Source of the DNA: DATBFU01 sp035498405
GTDB lineage: Bacteria > Acidobacteriota > Thermoanaerobaculia > UBA5066 > Gp7-AA6
Length of the DNA stretch: 64,000 nt
Direction: 5' to 3'
NCBI GenBank assembly: GCA_035498405.1
Contig: DATKAE010000132.1
Span: 1 to 64,000 of the forward strand
The notes under the pieces: model-generated
Seen by the model: the letters and a program-made list of their open reading frames with translations, nothing else
Told to the model about the DNA's origin: nothing
Databases searched by the model: none
Shown: positions 1-10,000 of the stretch, in pieces
How positions within the stretch are numbered: position 1 is the first letter of the stretch
Layout: each line of letters begins with the position of its first letter
Program-made: the position numbers and the translations under genes

Positions 1-2
1 TG

Positions 3-521
3 GAACCGAATGGCCGAGCGGGTCATCTGACCGACGAAGAGCTTTTCGGCCTTGCCGTGCCTCCGGCGGGTGAGCCCGAGGCGTTGCCGACGCATCTGCT
101 GAAGTGCCCGGAGTGCGGGCGCGCGTTCCAGGAATGGAAGGCTGCCGTCCGAGAGCTCGGCCGCGAGGACGTGGAGCCGGTGACGAGCCGGTCGCCGGAG
201 CAGTGGCGCGCAGCCGAGAGCCGCACGATCGAGGCGTTGCGCCGCGCGGGCGGCCGCCGGCGTTTCCGGCCCCTTCCCTGGGCGATCGGCTTGGCCGCCG
301 CGGTCTTACTGGCTGTTCTGCTTCTTCCCGGAAGGGAGGCGCCGCGGCCCGCTCCCGCTTCGACGGCCGTCCGGGGGTCGGACCGGGCCGAGCTCTCCGC
401 CGAGGACGCGGCGGACGATCTCCTACTGCGTCAGGTCGCTTCTCTCTCTCGCGGGGAAGACGCCGCGGACTGGAACGTGCTGGCGCCCGATCCGGCCGAG
501 CCGAGCAAGGGCAGATCGTGA
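3..521 (+). CDS. Anti-sigma factor, zinc-finger type (5' partial)
   Basis: The frame is open from the left edge, so the true start may lie outside the window; GTG at 57 is only the first in-frame start and would cut into the domain. The N-terminal part carries an H-x3-C-x2-C motif (HLLKCPEC), the hallmark of zinc-binding anti-sigma domains that hold an ECF sigma factor inactive at the membrane. A single hydrophobic segment follows (PWAIGLAAAVLLAVLLLPG), then a short acidic periplasmic tail with no recognisable domain. It overlaps the next gene by four bases, so the two are co-transcribed. By analogy with sigma/anti-sigma/periplasmic-sensor sets, an ECF sigma gene is expected just upstream, outside the window; that is inference. 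Confidence 0.7.
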   Translation, partial: EPNGRAGHLTDEELFGLAVPPAGEPEALPTHLLKCPECGRAFQEWKAAVRELGREDVEPVTSRSPEQWRAAESRTIEALRRAGGRRRFRPLPWAIGLAAAVLLAVLLLPGREAPRPAPASTAVRGSDRAELSAEDAADDLLLRQVASLSRGEDAADWNVLAPDPAEPSKGRS

Positions 522-1000
522 AGAAGGCAGGCTTGTTCCTCCTCGCCCTCGGCGCGGCGATCCCCCTTCTCGGCCAACCTCAGGTGCCGGACGGGAAGTG
601 GTGGAAACGGCCGCGGGTCGCCTCGGCGATCGGGCTGACCGAGGAGCAGTCGAAAGAGATCGAGAAGATCTTCTTGAAGTCGCGGCCGCAGCTGATCGAC
701 CTGAAGGCCGACCTCGAGAAGAAGCAGGTAGATCTTCAGTCTGCCGTGGAGGACCATGCGAGCGACCGGCGCGAGATCGAGAAGAAGATCGACGCGGTCG
801 AGGAAGCGCGCAAGCAGCTGCAGAAGGCCCGGGCGTTGATGATCCTCGACATCAGGCAGGTCCTGAAGCCGGAGCAGTGGGACCGGCTCCTCCAGATGCA
901 GCAGGCGGCGCGCGAGCGGCGTCGCCAGATGCTGCGGGAGGACGCGTATCGTGGGCGACCCCCGGCGCGACCTCCTGCGAGCTCGGACGACTCGCGCTAG
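518..1000 (+). CDS. Spy/CpxP-family periplasmic protein (LTxxQ type)
   Basis: The GTG start at 518 overlaps the TGA of the anti-sigma gene, giving 160 residues. A signal peptide (KKAGLFLLALGAAIPLLG) is followed by a charged, almost wholly alpha-helical body. It holds one LTEEQ motif and a second related one (LKPEQW), the pair typical of Spy/CpxP/ZraP-like periplasmic proteins that act as chaperones or metal and stress sensors. The stretch between them is rich in Lys/Glu and predicted coiled coil. The C-terminus is Arg/Pro-rich. Coupling to an anti-sigma gene suggests that it senses envelope or metal stress for the linked sigma factor, as CnrX-type proteins do; the signal itself cannot be read from sequence. 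Confidence 0.75.
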   Translation: MKKAGLFLLALGAAIPLLGQPQVPDGKWWKRPRVASAIGLTEEQSKEIEKIFLKSRPQLIDLKADLEKKQVDLQSAVEDHASDRREIEKKIDAVEEARKQLQKARALMILDIRQVLKPEQWDRLLQMQQAARERRRQMLREDAYRGRPPARPPASSDDSR

Positions 1001-1047
1001 TTTCGGAAGCGCCCGCGGCTCCCCGAGGTTGCCCCGAGGGGGCGCGA

Positions 1048-1788
1048 CTAGGTCAGCCCCTGCCCCCCGTCGACCGCGATGACCTGACCGGTCAGGTAGG
1101 ACGGCCCAGCGCAGAGGAAGACCACGGTGCGCGCCACATCCTCGGGGTCGCCCAGCCGCTCGAGCGGCGTCTGGCGGGCCCAGCGCGCCGCGGCCTGGGG
1201 AGAAGTGCCCTCTGGGACGAGCACGGCGCCCGGGGCGACGCCGTTGACCGAGATCTCCGGGGCGAGCTCCACCGCTAGGGCACGCACCAAGCCCTCGACG
1301 GCCGCCTTCGAGACGGCGTGCGCCAGATAGTGGCGCTGCGGATGCGTGGCCATGAGGTCGGAGATCAAGACGATTCGCCCCAGGCGCTCTCGCAGCATGG
1401 GCGCCGCCTCGCGGGCGAGCAGGAAGGCGGCTCGGGCATTGACGTTCATCGCGGAATCCCAGAGCGCCGCGTCGGTCTCGGAAAGGGACGCCTTGTGGAA
1501 GTTTGCCGCGGAGTGAACGAGCAGGTCGATCGAGCCCAGGCCGTCGACGCATGCGCGGACGATTCTTCGGCAGTCGGACTCGAGCGAGAGATCGCCGCCG
1601 ATCGTGACGGCACGCCGGCCCGCGCCGCGGATGCGGTCCGCGAGATCCTCGGCGCCGCCGGAGGAGGACCGGTAGTGCACGGCCACGTCGGCGCCGTTCT
1701 CGGCGAGTGCCCAGCCGATTGCCGAGCCGACACGCACCCCGGCCCCCGTCACGAGTGCCGCGCGCCCGGAGAGCGGGAGCTCCGTCAT
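1048..1788 (-). CDS. Short-chain dehydrogenase/reductase, pteridine-reductase-like, altered active site
   Basis: The protein has 246 residues from the ATG at 1788. It is a classical SDR Rossmann protein: the cofactor motif TGAGVRVGSAIG lies at residues 14-25, followed by VHYRSS as in NADPH-dependent pteridine reductases (PTR1/FolM-like), NAxA-equivalent SAA near 93-95, Asn115, Ser143 and Lys161. In place of the catalytic Tyr of Y-x3-K the sequence reads H-A-V-S-K (His157), with a Tyr three residues earlier (Tyr154). The C-terminus ends in LTGQVIAVDGG, the normal SDR dimer segment. It stands alone, transcribed toward the left. Fold and family are certain; the substrate is not, and activity is uncertain because of the Tyr-to-His change. 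Confidence 0.8.
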   Translation of the reverse strand: MTELPLSGRAALVTGAGVRVGSAIGWALAENGADVAVHYRSSSGGAEDLADRIRGAGRRAVTIGGDLSLESDCRRIVRACVDGLGSIDLLVHSAANFHKASLSETDAALWDSAMNVNARAAFLLAREAAPMLRERLGRIVLISDLMATHPQRHYLAHAVSKAAVEGLVRALAVELAPEISVNGVAPGAVLVPEGTSPQAAARWARQTPLERLGDPEDVARTVVFLCAGPSYLTGQVIAVDGGQGLT

Positions 1789-1833
1789 GGGCTTCCGATC
1801 GTAACCCGGCGGAGCGATACTGTGGCTCGTTAG

Positions 1834-2040
1834 AACAAAGAAGTCGTGTTCGTCCACGGCTGCTACTGGGACTTGCAGCCGCGTTGCCGGGAACATCAGG
1901 CCCGCCTCGAACGGAGCCGGACCCGACGACAGGACGAACTCGCGAAGACCCTGAAGGCCGGGGAACATGAGGCGGGTCGTTCCCGCTGGCGATGGGACGC
2001 TTTGGGAACAGCCGCGCCTTGTCAGTTCGATCAGCACTGA
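1834..2040 (+). pseudogene. Possible remnant of a Vsr-type very-short-patch-repair endonuclease
   Basis: After an in-frame TAG at 1831 the frame reads KEVVFVHGCYWDLQPRC, very like the core of Vsr mismatch endonucleases (VFVHGCFWH..., with a Cys a few residues on). A later piece, RTRRQDELAKTLKAG, weakly resembles the RDRR...L...GW region of the same family. The middle (PKS..FW..K..RN) and the end (WRV..VWE) are missing, and there is no proper N-terminus. It reads as a deleted, decayed fragment, or as a chance match of about 15 residues. Confidence is low; an unrelated short ORF is the main alternative. Confidence 0.25.
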
Positions 2041-2042
2041 CA
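2020..2042. repeat. Inverted repeat TGTCAGT / ACTGACA
   Basis: Two perfect 7-base arms are separated by nine bases. There is no T-run on either side, so it is not an obvious intrinsic terminator. It could be an operator, or a structure left at the border of the lower-GC patch that begins here. Confidence 0.35.
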
Positions 2043-2162
2043 CAATCGCCGTGCAACACGTATATTTCATGGGCGCTGACCCCGTTCGGCTCCCGCTGAT
2101 GTGTCTGAATCTTTCGGTCGGCATTCTTTGTTGCCAGCTTGAGCATTCCACTGGAGGTTTCT

Positions 2163-2813
2163 ATGAAAAGCCTGGTTGCCTTCCTTGTCATTGCATTAGG
2201 TCTCGCGCAAGCTGTCCCAGGACAGACAGGTTCCTCGTCCTCAGACGGTGTTTCCAGCGATGCTGTCCTGGCGGTGCACTTCAGGGGGCTGGTTCTTCCG
2301 AGTGGTCAAATGTGGTACGAGTTGGATCCAGGCCCTATCGCCACTCGAGCTATACGGATGTACTCGGAGCCGAGCCATACGCGCCTCGCGATGGTCGTGG
2401 ACCCGGAGTTCAAGAACAGCGCTGCTGGGAAGGCGTGGATGGATTCGCTCGCTGCTGATCGCATTCAGGAGGTTGCGTTTTCAACCGGATCTCTCCCGGA
2501 TGCCCATCCAAGGTTCCAGATATCAGCGCCGCCCGGCTCCGACTGGTGGGTTTCCGTTTGGGTAAACGGGAACTACTTTGGCCTGGACGAGGATCGCCTC
2601 GTTGCTAAGCAAGTTTTGATGGGTGAGAAGAACTTCGGATCATCGGTGTACGTCACTCCTGAAGGGGTGATCGAGCGCTGCTGTGACTGCCATAATGGTA
2701 CGAAGTCCTGCGACTTTTGCGACTCGAATCAGTTCTACAACTGCTGTTACTTCCAAGGCGGCTGTCAGATTTACTGTCCAGCACAGATTTGTGGCCAGTC
2801 CCCGGGTCATTAG
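2163..2813 (+). CDS. Secreted protein with Cys-rich C-terminal tail, unknown function
   Basis: The start is the ATG at 2163, supported by a GGAGG about five bases upstream; an upstream in-frame start at 2139 has no such site. The product has 216 residues with a clear signal peptide (MKSLVAFLVIALGLAQA) and then a soluble region with no domain I recognise. The last ~45 residues hold ten Cys in motifs ERCCDC, SCDFC, NCC, GGC, YC and IC, suggesting several disulfides or a bound metal. Base composition is clearly more A/T-rich than the neighbouring genes, consistent with recent acquisition. There is no operon partner: the next gene starts about 100 bases on with no clear coupling. Confidence 0.65.
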   Translation: MKSLVAFLVIALGLAQAVPGQTGSSSSDGVSSDAVLAVHFRGLVLPSGQMWYELDPGPIATRAIRMYSEPSHTRLAMVVDPEFKNSAAGKAWMDSLAADRIQEVAFSTGSLPDAHPRFQISAPPGSDWWVSVWVNGNYFGLDEDRLVAKQVLMGEKNFGSSVYVTPEGVIERCCDCHNGTKSCDFCDSNQFYNCCYFQGGCQIYCPAQICGQSPGH

Positions 2814-2915
2814 GGTAGTCTGAAACCACGCGGATGCCGGTCGAAGGTTGCGTCGACTGCTTGGGTTCTGGGTGAACATTACGAATCTGACAAGCGCGGG
2901 GGCACCCGAAGCCGG

Positions 2916-5900
2916 GTGGTAGAGGGCGTGAGGGGGCCTCCGCGCGGTTGCAAAGAGAGCCGTCAGAGCGAGCGAGACCCGTATCAGTTTCGTGTTCTGC
3001 TTTTTTCAGCGTGGCTGCTCGTTGTCCTTACAAGTGCCAGCCTGGCCGCGGCGGCCAGCTCGGTCTCGGGCCGCGTCTTGGACTCGGCAGGCGAGCCCGT
3101 CGCGGGGGCGCGGATTGAGCTCCTGACCTATCGCTCTCCCGAGGAGCAACTGCTCGATCGAAGCTTGGGCTCCGAGCCTCGACCGGTCAGCGAGACGCGA
3201 ACCGATGCAAGGGGCTCCTTCCAGGTCTCGATGGCGAAGATGGAGGAGCCGGCGGCGCTGCGCGTCCTCGCCGATGGACTTCCCGCCGTCGAGATTCCCG
3301 GACCGATCGAGGCCGGCGGGGAGGAGGAGCTCGAGATTCTGATTCCACCGAGTCAGGTCATCTCGGGCCGCGTCACGGATGAGTCCGGAAAGCCGGTGAC
3401 ACAGGCGCGGGTCTTCGCGTGGGCGGCGCTCGACTTGCCCGAGGACGGCGTCGCTTTCGAGGAGGCGAGGAGCGGTCCCGACGGATCGTTCGTGCTTGCC
3501 TCCGCACCGACCGGAGACGTCATGATCCGCGTCTCGGCACACGGCCTGGCCGCAGTCACGGTGGGCGGCTCGAGAGCCGGCCAGCGCGTCGTCTTGAAGC
3601 GCGGGGGCGGGCTGGGAGGCGCCGTCGTCGATTCGTCGGGTAAAGGCATGGCCGGTGCGATCGTGACGGCAGGCGGCGCGGCCGCCCGAACCGACGCGTC
3701 GGGGCAATACGAGTTCGAGGCCCTTCCGGAGGGACTCGTGAGCGTGCAGGTGGTGTGGCCGGACGGCCGGCTCGCGCGCCGCGACAGCGTTCGGATCCGG
3801 AAGGGCGCGATGACGCGGGCTGATCTGGTCCTGGCCGCTGCTCCGGGAATCTCCGGCGTCGTCGTCGACGAGAAGACACGGCGGCCGCTCTCCCGAGCTC
3901 GCGTGGCGGTCGTCACCTCGAGATTTGCGGCCCCGGGGACCCCGCCTGTTCGCGAAGAGCGCACGGATTCCCGCGGTCGGTTCCACCTGCTCGGCCTCGC
4001 TAGCCGCGAGTACCACTTGACGGCCTGGCGCGGCGGCTATCTGCCCTCCAGTCTGCCCGTGGCGGCCGGGATGCCGCCTCCCGAGATTCGCATCGCTCTT
4101 ATCCGTGGCGCCGCCGTCTCGGGAAAAGTGACGGACGAGAGTGGCTCGGCGGTCGCGGGTGCCCGCGTGCAGATGTTGCCCGGCACCGGACGCCGAGCGA
4201 TGCTCTACGGGGATCCAGCCCGCGGCGCTCCATCCGCGCTCTCGCGGGCCGACGGATCGTTCCGGCTCGGAGGCCTTCCGCCGGGGATCCCCGTGTCGAT
4301 CCTTGCGACGCGCGAGGGATTCGTTTCCGCGCGCCGCGACGGCATTGCGACGGCGGCCGGCGCCGGCAAACCCGTGACCCTCGTTCTGCGGCGAGGGCTC
4401 GAGGCGCGCGGACGCGTGGTCAATGGCGAGGGGGAAGCGATCGTTGGCGCGCAGGTGGCGCTTTCCCGCACCGAAGAGCGAAGGCTGGCGGGTGGGGCGG
4501 GCTGGAGCACCGAGAGTCCGGGCTCTTCCCGAAGCGCGGCGACCAACGGGGAAGGGAAATTCGTCGTGAGGGCGCTCGAGTCGGGAAGCTACTCGGCCGC
4601 GATCAGGCATGCGGCGTACGCGAGCAAGTCGATCGCGGCTCTCGAGGTGAAGGCCTCCGGCATCACCGACTGGCCGCCGATCGTTCTGACTCCTTCGGCT
4701 CCTGTTGCCGGTGTCGTGCGGAACAAGCGGGCCGAGCCGGTCGCCGGTGCGACCGTCGCGACGTCGAGCCCCGACGGCGGATACAACCAGTTGCTGACGG
4801 ACGCGGAAGGCCGATTCCGCCAGGACGGCTACTCCGCGGGCGCGGCGGTCAGCCTTGCCGTCCGTGCCGAGGGATACGCCGAGGCGAAGCAGTCGGTGAA
4901 GGCTCCGGCACCGGATCTCGCGATCGTTCTCTCGACTTCCGGAACGATTCGCGGCCGCGTCGAGGACGCCGCCACGCGAGAGCCGATCGTGACGTTCTCG
5001 ATCCGCGGCCGCATCCCGCGCGGCCCTTCTATCGAGGCCCGGGACTTTCGCTCCGAGGACGGCGCCTTCGAGATTTCGGACATACCGCCCGGGAAGGTCG
5101 ATCTGACGGCCTCCGCGCCAGGCTTTCTCGAAGGAAGGACGGTCGGAATCGAGGTGGGGGAGGGCGAGGTCAAGGAAGGCGTCGTGCTCTCCTTGAAGAA
5201 GGGACAGAGGATTTCCGGCCGCGTGCTCGATCCCTCTCGCGGCGCCGGCGTGCCAAACGCCACGGTGTCCTGGAGAAGGGTGTCGGAGCGGACCGCAGAA
5301 GGGATCGCCATCGGCCCGGGCGGCGCCTTCGTCATGGTGTCGAACCCGGCGACGACGGACGCGGACGGCCGGTTCGACTACGACGCCGTCCCGCCGGAGA
5401 AGCTCATCTTCAAGGCGAGCCATCCCGACTTCCTCGAGGCCGAGAAGACGATCGACGCGTCTGCCGAGAGCGAGGTCTCGATCACGCTTTCACAGGGGGG
5501 CTCGATCGAAGGTACGGTCGTTCGTAGTGACGGCCGGTCGCCGGTACCTGGCGCCGAGGTGAGTCTCGCCGAGTCGGGAGGGGCTCCTTCCGTCCTCTCG
5601 GGGGACCAGACGCCCGCCGACGAGGGCGGGCGTTTCTCCTTCTTGCACCTGAAGGGGGGCCGCTATCGGCTGACGGCTCAGGGGACGTCCGGACGCTCCG
5701 GCGCGACGGAGGTGGTGCTCGCTCCGGGGCAGAACGCCGAAGGAGTCGTTCTGTCTCTCGACGCCGGCGCTGTCCTCCGCGGCAGAGTGACCGGGCTGCC
5801 GCCGGAGCGGCTCGTCGGTCTCGAAGTTCATGCGTACTCCGACGGGTTTTCGGGCTCCGCCGCGACCGGGCCGGACGGGCAATTCACTCTCACCGACGTC

Positions 5901-7031
5901 CCTTCCGGCGTCGTCCTCGTGGCGGTCTCGATGGCGCGGTTCGGGGCGTCGACACGATCGGTAACGAAGAAGGTAGATGTGCCGGAAGGGGCGTCGGAAG
6001 TGCCGGTGGACATCGACTTTTCGGGGACGTCGCGTCTCGTTGTCCGAGTGACTCGAAAGGAAGAACCCTTGCCGGGCGTCGGACTCCTGGCGCAGCCGGA
6101 TCTCGGCGCACCCGGCTCGATTGTCGGGGGAGAAACCGACGCCGATGGCCGCGCCCTTCTCGAGGGGTTGGAAGACGGTTCCTACGTCGTGAATGGCCGA
6201 ATGGGCGGCGCCATCGGTTTCCAGCGAACGGTCACGGTCTCCGGAGAGACGTCCCTGGAAGTGGCCCTCGGCCGGGGATCCCTCTCCGGCACCGTGACGG
6301 ACGCTTCCTCCGGCGACGCACTCTCGGACGTCAGCGTCGCGGCGGAAACCGGCCAGGAGGCCACGCAATGGCAGGTCCGGCGCGCGCAGACCGATTCGCA
6401 GGGCCACTACACGATCGACGAGCTCGATCCGGGCGCGTTTCAGGTGACGGCACGACGCGACGGATATCGGCAGAAGACCCTTTCCGCCACGGTCGGCGAT
6501 TCTCCCGTGGAGCTCGGCTTCACCTTGACGCGGGGGGGCGGCTTGCCGATCGTCGCCACGGACGGGATCTCCGGCATGCCTCTCTCGGGGCTCTCCGCCG
6601 TCGCCTTCTCCGAAACGGGAGCCATCGCCTTTTCCGGAGCCGTCGCGCTCGACGCCTCGGGAAACGGCGAGATCGCCTCGCTCGCGCCGGGGACGTACGC
6701 CCTCTACGTGAACTCCTCGGGCTACGCTCCTCGCTCGATCAATCCGGTGCAGGTTCCATCGCCTCCGGTGGCTGTCTCGCTCACGCCGGGAGGTCGGCTG
6801 GAAATTCGGGCGGCATCGGCGGGAGTCGGGAGAATCCTCGATGCCGCCGGGGCACCGTACCTCTTCTCGATCGGGAGCCTCGACGGTCGCCTGCCGCTGT
6901 CGCCTCCGGTGAGCGCGCTGGATCACATTGCGCCCGGGTCCTATCGGCTTGTCGTCGAGGGGCCAGGGCGCGAAAGGGCCTATCCCTTTTCGATCGCCGA
7001 GGGGCAAACGACGCGCCTCGAAACGCCCTGA
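2916..7031 (+). CDS. Giant secreted carboxypeptidase-regulatory-like repeat protein, copy 1
   Basis: The product is about 1371 residues if the GTG at 2916 is used; that start has no good SD, and the signal sequence (VLLFSAWLLVVLTSASLAAAA) begins some 27 residues in, so a later start is possible. The mature protein is a chain of about 14 beta-sandwich units, each opening with a variant of GRVxDxxGxPVxGAxV and closing with a short segment like GxYxLxVxAxGY, the carboxypeptidase-regulatory/transthyretin-like fold. There is no peptidase domain, TonB-plug, sorting signal or C-terminal membrane anchor. Such chains are usually surface or secreted adhesive/carbohydrate-contact modules; the role here is unknown. 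The gene at 7097 is a collinear paralogue. Confidence 0.75.
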   Translation: MVEGVRGPPRGCKESRQSERDPYQFRVLLFSAWLLVVLTSASLAAAASSVSGRVLDSAGEPVAGARIELLTYRSPEEQLLDRSLGSEPRPVSETRTDARGSFQVSMAKMEEPAALRVLADGLPAVEIPGPIEAGGEEELEILIPPSQVISGRVTDESGKPVTQARVFAWAALDLPEDGVAFEEARSGPDGSFVLASAPTGDVMIRVSAHGLAAVTVGGSRAGQRVVLKRGGGLGGAVVDSSGKGMAGAIVTAGGAAARTDASGQYEFEALPEGLVSVQVVWPDGRLARRDSVRIRKGAMTRADLVLAAAPGISGVVVDEKTRRPLSRARVAVVTSRFAAPGTPPVREERTDSRGRFHLLGLASREYHLTAWRGGYLPSSLPVAAGMPPPEIRIALIRGAAVSGKVTDESGSAVAGARVQMLPGTGRRAMLYGDPARGAPSALSRADGSFRLGGLPPGIPVSILATREGFVSARRDGIATAAGAGKPVTLVLRRGLEARGRVVNGEGEAIVGAQVALSRTEERRLAGGAGWSTESPGSSRSAATNGEGKFVVRALESGSYSAAIRHAAYASKSIAALEVKASGITDWPPIVLTPSAPVAGVVRNKRAEPVAGATVATSSPDGGYNQLLTDAEGRFRQDGYSAGAAVSLAVRAEGYAEAKQSVKAPAPDLAIVLSTSGTIRGRVEDAATREPIVTFSIRGRIPRGPSIEARDFRSEDGAFEISDIPPGKVDLTASAPGFLEGRTVGIEVGEGEVKEGVVLSLKKGQRISGRVLDPSRGAGVPNATVSWRRVSERTAEGIAIGPGGAFVMVSNPATTDADGRFDYDAVPPEKLIFKASHPDFLEAEKTIDASAESEVSITLSQGGSIEGTVVRSDGRSPVPGAEVSLAESGGAPSVLSGDQTPADEGGRFSFLHLKGGRYRLTAQGTSGRSGATEVVLAPGQNAEGVVLSLDAGAVLRGRVTGLPPERLVGLEVHAYSDGFSGSAATGPDGQFTLTDVPSGVVLVAVSMARFGASTRSVTKKVDVPEGASEVPVDIDFSGTSRLVVRVTRKEEPLPGVGLLAQPDLGAPGSIVGGETDADGRALLEGLEDGSYVVNGRMGGAIGFQRTVTVSGETSLEVALGRGSLSGTVTDASSGDALSDVSVAAETGQEATQWQVRRAQTDSQGHYTIDELDPGAFQVTARRDGYRQKTLSATVGDSPVELGFTLTRGGGLPIVATDGISGMPLSGLSAVAFSETGAIAFSGAVALDASGNGEIASLAPGTYALYVNSSGYAPRSINPVQVPSPPVAVSLTPGGRLEIRAASAGVGRILDAAGAPYLFSIGSLDGRLPLSPPVSALDHIAPGSYRLVVEGPGRERAYPFSIAEGQTTRLETP

Positions 7032-7096
7032 CGTCGGGGACACCGCCCGAAGTAACCTTGGAGGGCCCCGATCCGTCCTAGATCCCGAGAGACCCG

Positions 7097-10000
7097 ATGA
7101 ACAGACAGGTCTTGCGCCGGTTGTGTCTGGCGCTCTTCTTAGGCTCCGGAGCGCTCTGCGTCCGTGCGGGCACGATCACGGGCCGTCTGCTCGACCCTCA
7201 AGCCAACCCGGTCTCGGGGGCGCGCATCCAGTGGACCGCATACCGCGTCGAAGAGGAGAGCCTCGCCGACCAAACAGCAGGTATCGAGCCGAAGGTCTTG
7301 GGGGAAGCAAAGAGCGGAGTCGATGGGAAGTTTCGTGCCGAGACCTCTCCGTCGGCAGGCCAGTTTTCCCTTCGGGTTCAATCGGCCGGCCTGCCCGAGG
7401 CGCTCCTGTCCGGCCCCTTCGATCCATCCGATTCGATGGATCTTCCCGACCTGCAGCTGCCGGCCGTGGCGGGTGTGAAGGGGCGGGTGGTCGACGAGAA
7501 CAACAAACCGGTCCCGCAGGCGACGGTTCGAGTCGGCTCGGGAGGCGGGCTCGTGGAGTCCGACGTCGTTTTCTTCGCGGAGACGAAGTCCGGCGCTGAC
7601 GGCGGCTTCACACTGGCCACCGCGCCCGAAGGGTTTCGTTTCCTCGAGGTCAGGGCGGCGGGATACGTTCCCGCATCCCGGGCGCTTCTCGGCGGGAGCG
7701 GAGACTCCCTCGTCACGCTCCGGGCGGGCGGAACGGTTCGGGTGACGGTGTTGGATGCTTCGGGCAATCCTGCCTCGGGAGCGATCGTCGTCTGTGAGCA
7801 AACGGCAGGGCGCGCCGATGCGACCGGGCTCATCCGTCTGACAGGCGTTCCCGCCGGCGCTCGCGCCGTCGAGGCAATCTGGAAGAACCAGTTCGTGGCT
7901 TGCCAGAGCGGTGTCAAGGTGCGAACCGGCGCGGAGACGGGCGCGAGCCTTCGGCTCTCCAGGGCGGCGTCGATCGAGGGCACGGTCATCGACGGGACGA
8001 CGCGAAAGCCGGTCGGCGGCGCGCGGATCGCGATCCTGGAGCCCGGCCTGCGACTCAACGCGGCGCCCGCGCGGCGCGCCGTGCGCTCCGACAGCCGCGG
8101 CCGTTTCCAGGCCGGGGGTCTCGAGTCGGGAAGGTACACGGTCGAGGCAGCCCGATCGGGTTACGTTCCGTCCGCGATTCAAAACGTAGCGGCGGCGGCG
8201 ACCGCGGCGGGCAGCGTCTCGATCGCCCTCGAGCCCGCAGCTTCCATCTCAGGCCGGGTGCTGGACGAGAAGAAGCAGCCCGTTCGCGGCGTCTCGGTTC
8301 GAGTCGCGCGGGATCCGTCGCTGCGAGGCTTGCTGCGCCGGGGCGGGGGAGCGGCCATCCTCCCCGCCGATCGAGGCGCCGTGACGGGTCCGGACGGACA
8401 GTTCCAACTTCAGGGGCTTTCGGTCGGGCACGGCTTGAGCCTCGAGGCGACGAAGGCGGGATTCGCGCCGGCGCGGAGTACCGGGATCGCGCTCAAGGCG
8501 GGCGAGCGCCTTCAGAACGTCGATTTCATCCTGAAGGCAGGGTTGGGCGCCCGGGGGCGCGTCGTCGACGCCAAGGGCCAGGCCGTCGCGGGCGCCGAGA
8601 TTCGCGCGCTGCGGCGCACCGGGAGAGGCGGCGGACGGTTCCTCGTCGTCGGCGGGCGCCAGGGACCGGCTGACGCCGTGTCGGCCGCCGACGGAGCGTT
8701 TTCCTTGTCCGGTCTGGAGGAAGGGGACTATGAGGTCCTTGTCTCGCGCCAGGGCTTTGGCCCCAAGACGGCGAGCCTTTCCGTCAAGGGTCCGGGGCAG
8801 AGCACTTGGGCTCCCATCGTTCTTTCGGAGGGGGCCGCCGTTTCGGGGTTCGTTCGGGACTCGCAGGGCGCTCCGATCGGCGGCGCAACGGTGTTTCTCA
8901 TCGGGGAATCGGCGGGACCGCAGACTGCCTCGACCGGAGGCGACGGTGTATTTCGACTGGGAGATCTGGTGCCCGGCAAGGCGGTGATGATCGCGGTCAA
9001 CGCCGAGGGATACGCTCCCGCCCGCAGCAGCGCCACACCTCCTGCCAATAGTGTCGCGATCGTCCTGACAAACACCGGCACGATCCGGGGCCGGGTGCAG
9101 GACTCCTCGGGCAGTCCCATCTCGGAATTCACCGTGACGTTGAGCGCCGGCGCCCGGGGGGGCTTCGGGAACCTGCTGCTGCGCGCTCCCGGAGGCGGGG
9201 TTCCCGGTCCCCAGAATGTGCGATCGGCCGACGGCTCCTTCGAGATCGGCAACGTTCCTCCCGGCACCTGGACCGTTCGGGCTTCCGCGGCCGGTTATCG
9301 CACGGCCGACGTCGGCGGGGTTTCCGTTGGAAGCGCCGAAACCAAGGAAGACGTCGTCGTGTCTCTGAAGCGCGGCGGAGCCCTGGTGGGAAAGACGATC
9401 GACGCCAGCTCGGGCGTGCCCGTCGCCAACGCGACCGTCTCCTGGGAGCCCGCGGGCTCGCCTCCGGGGCCGGCCGCGATGGCTGCCCGACTTCTCGACG
9501 GAGGCGGCGCCAACGTGACTTCGACGGACGCCGACGGACGCTTCTCCTTCGACGGACTCCCCGAGGGCAAGATCACGCTCACAGCCACCCATCCCGATTA
9601 CCTCGAAGCCACGCGGGACTTCGACGCCGACGCGGGGATGGAGGTGCAGATGCCGCTGGGGAGCGGCGGTTCGATCACCGGAGCGGTCGTCGGAAGCGAC
9701 GGGACGACGCCGGTGCCCCAGGCGCAGGTTCGCCTGGACGACGAGGGAGACACGGGTGGTTTCGGCCCGGCATCGCAGACGGTTTCGGCCGACGGCGGCG
9801 GGGGCTACCGGTTCGATCATCTCGGTGCGGGGAGATTCCGTCTGACGGCGCGGTCGGACCGGGGAACTTCGGCTCCCAAGGAAGTCATCCTCGCAGAGAA
9901 CCAGCGCCAGGACGGCATCCTGCTGCAGGTCGGCGCCGGCACTCTTCTCGATGGGGCCGTGTCGGGATTGCCGGCCGGCCAGCTCGGTCAGGTCCGGGTG

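Larger units (their letters stand above)
1789..2162. other. Intergenic region, 374 bp, lower GC toward its right end
   Basis: This gap separates the leftward SDR gene from the rightward Cys-rich gene. It holds a possible degraded Vsr-like coding segment (1834-2040), an inverted repeat (2020-2042) and, toward 2040-2160, sequence visibly richer in A/T than the flanks. A GGAGG lies about five bases before the ATG at 2163. I see no convincing promoter hexamer pair. Confidence 0.5.
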
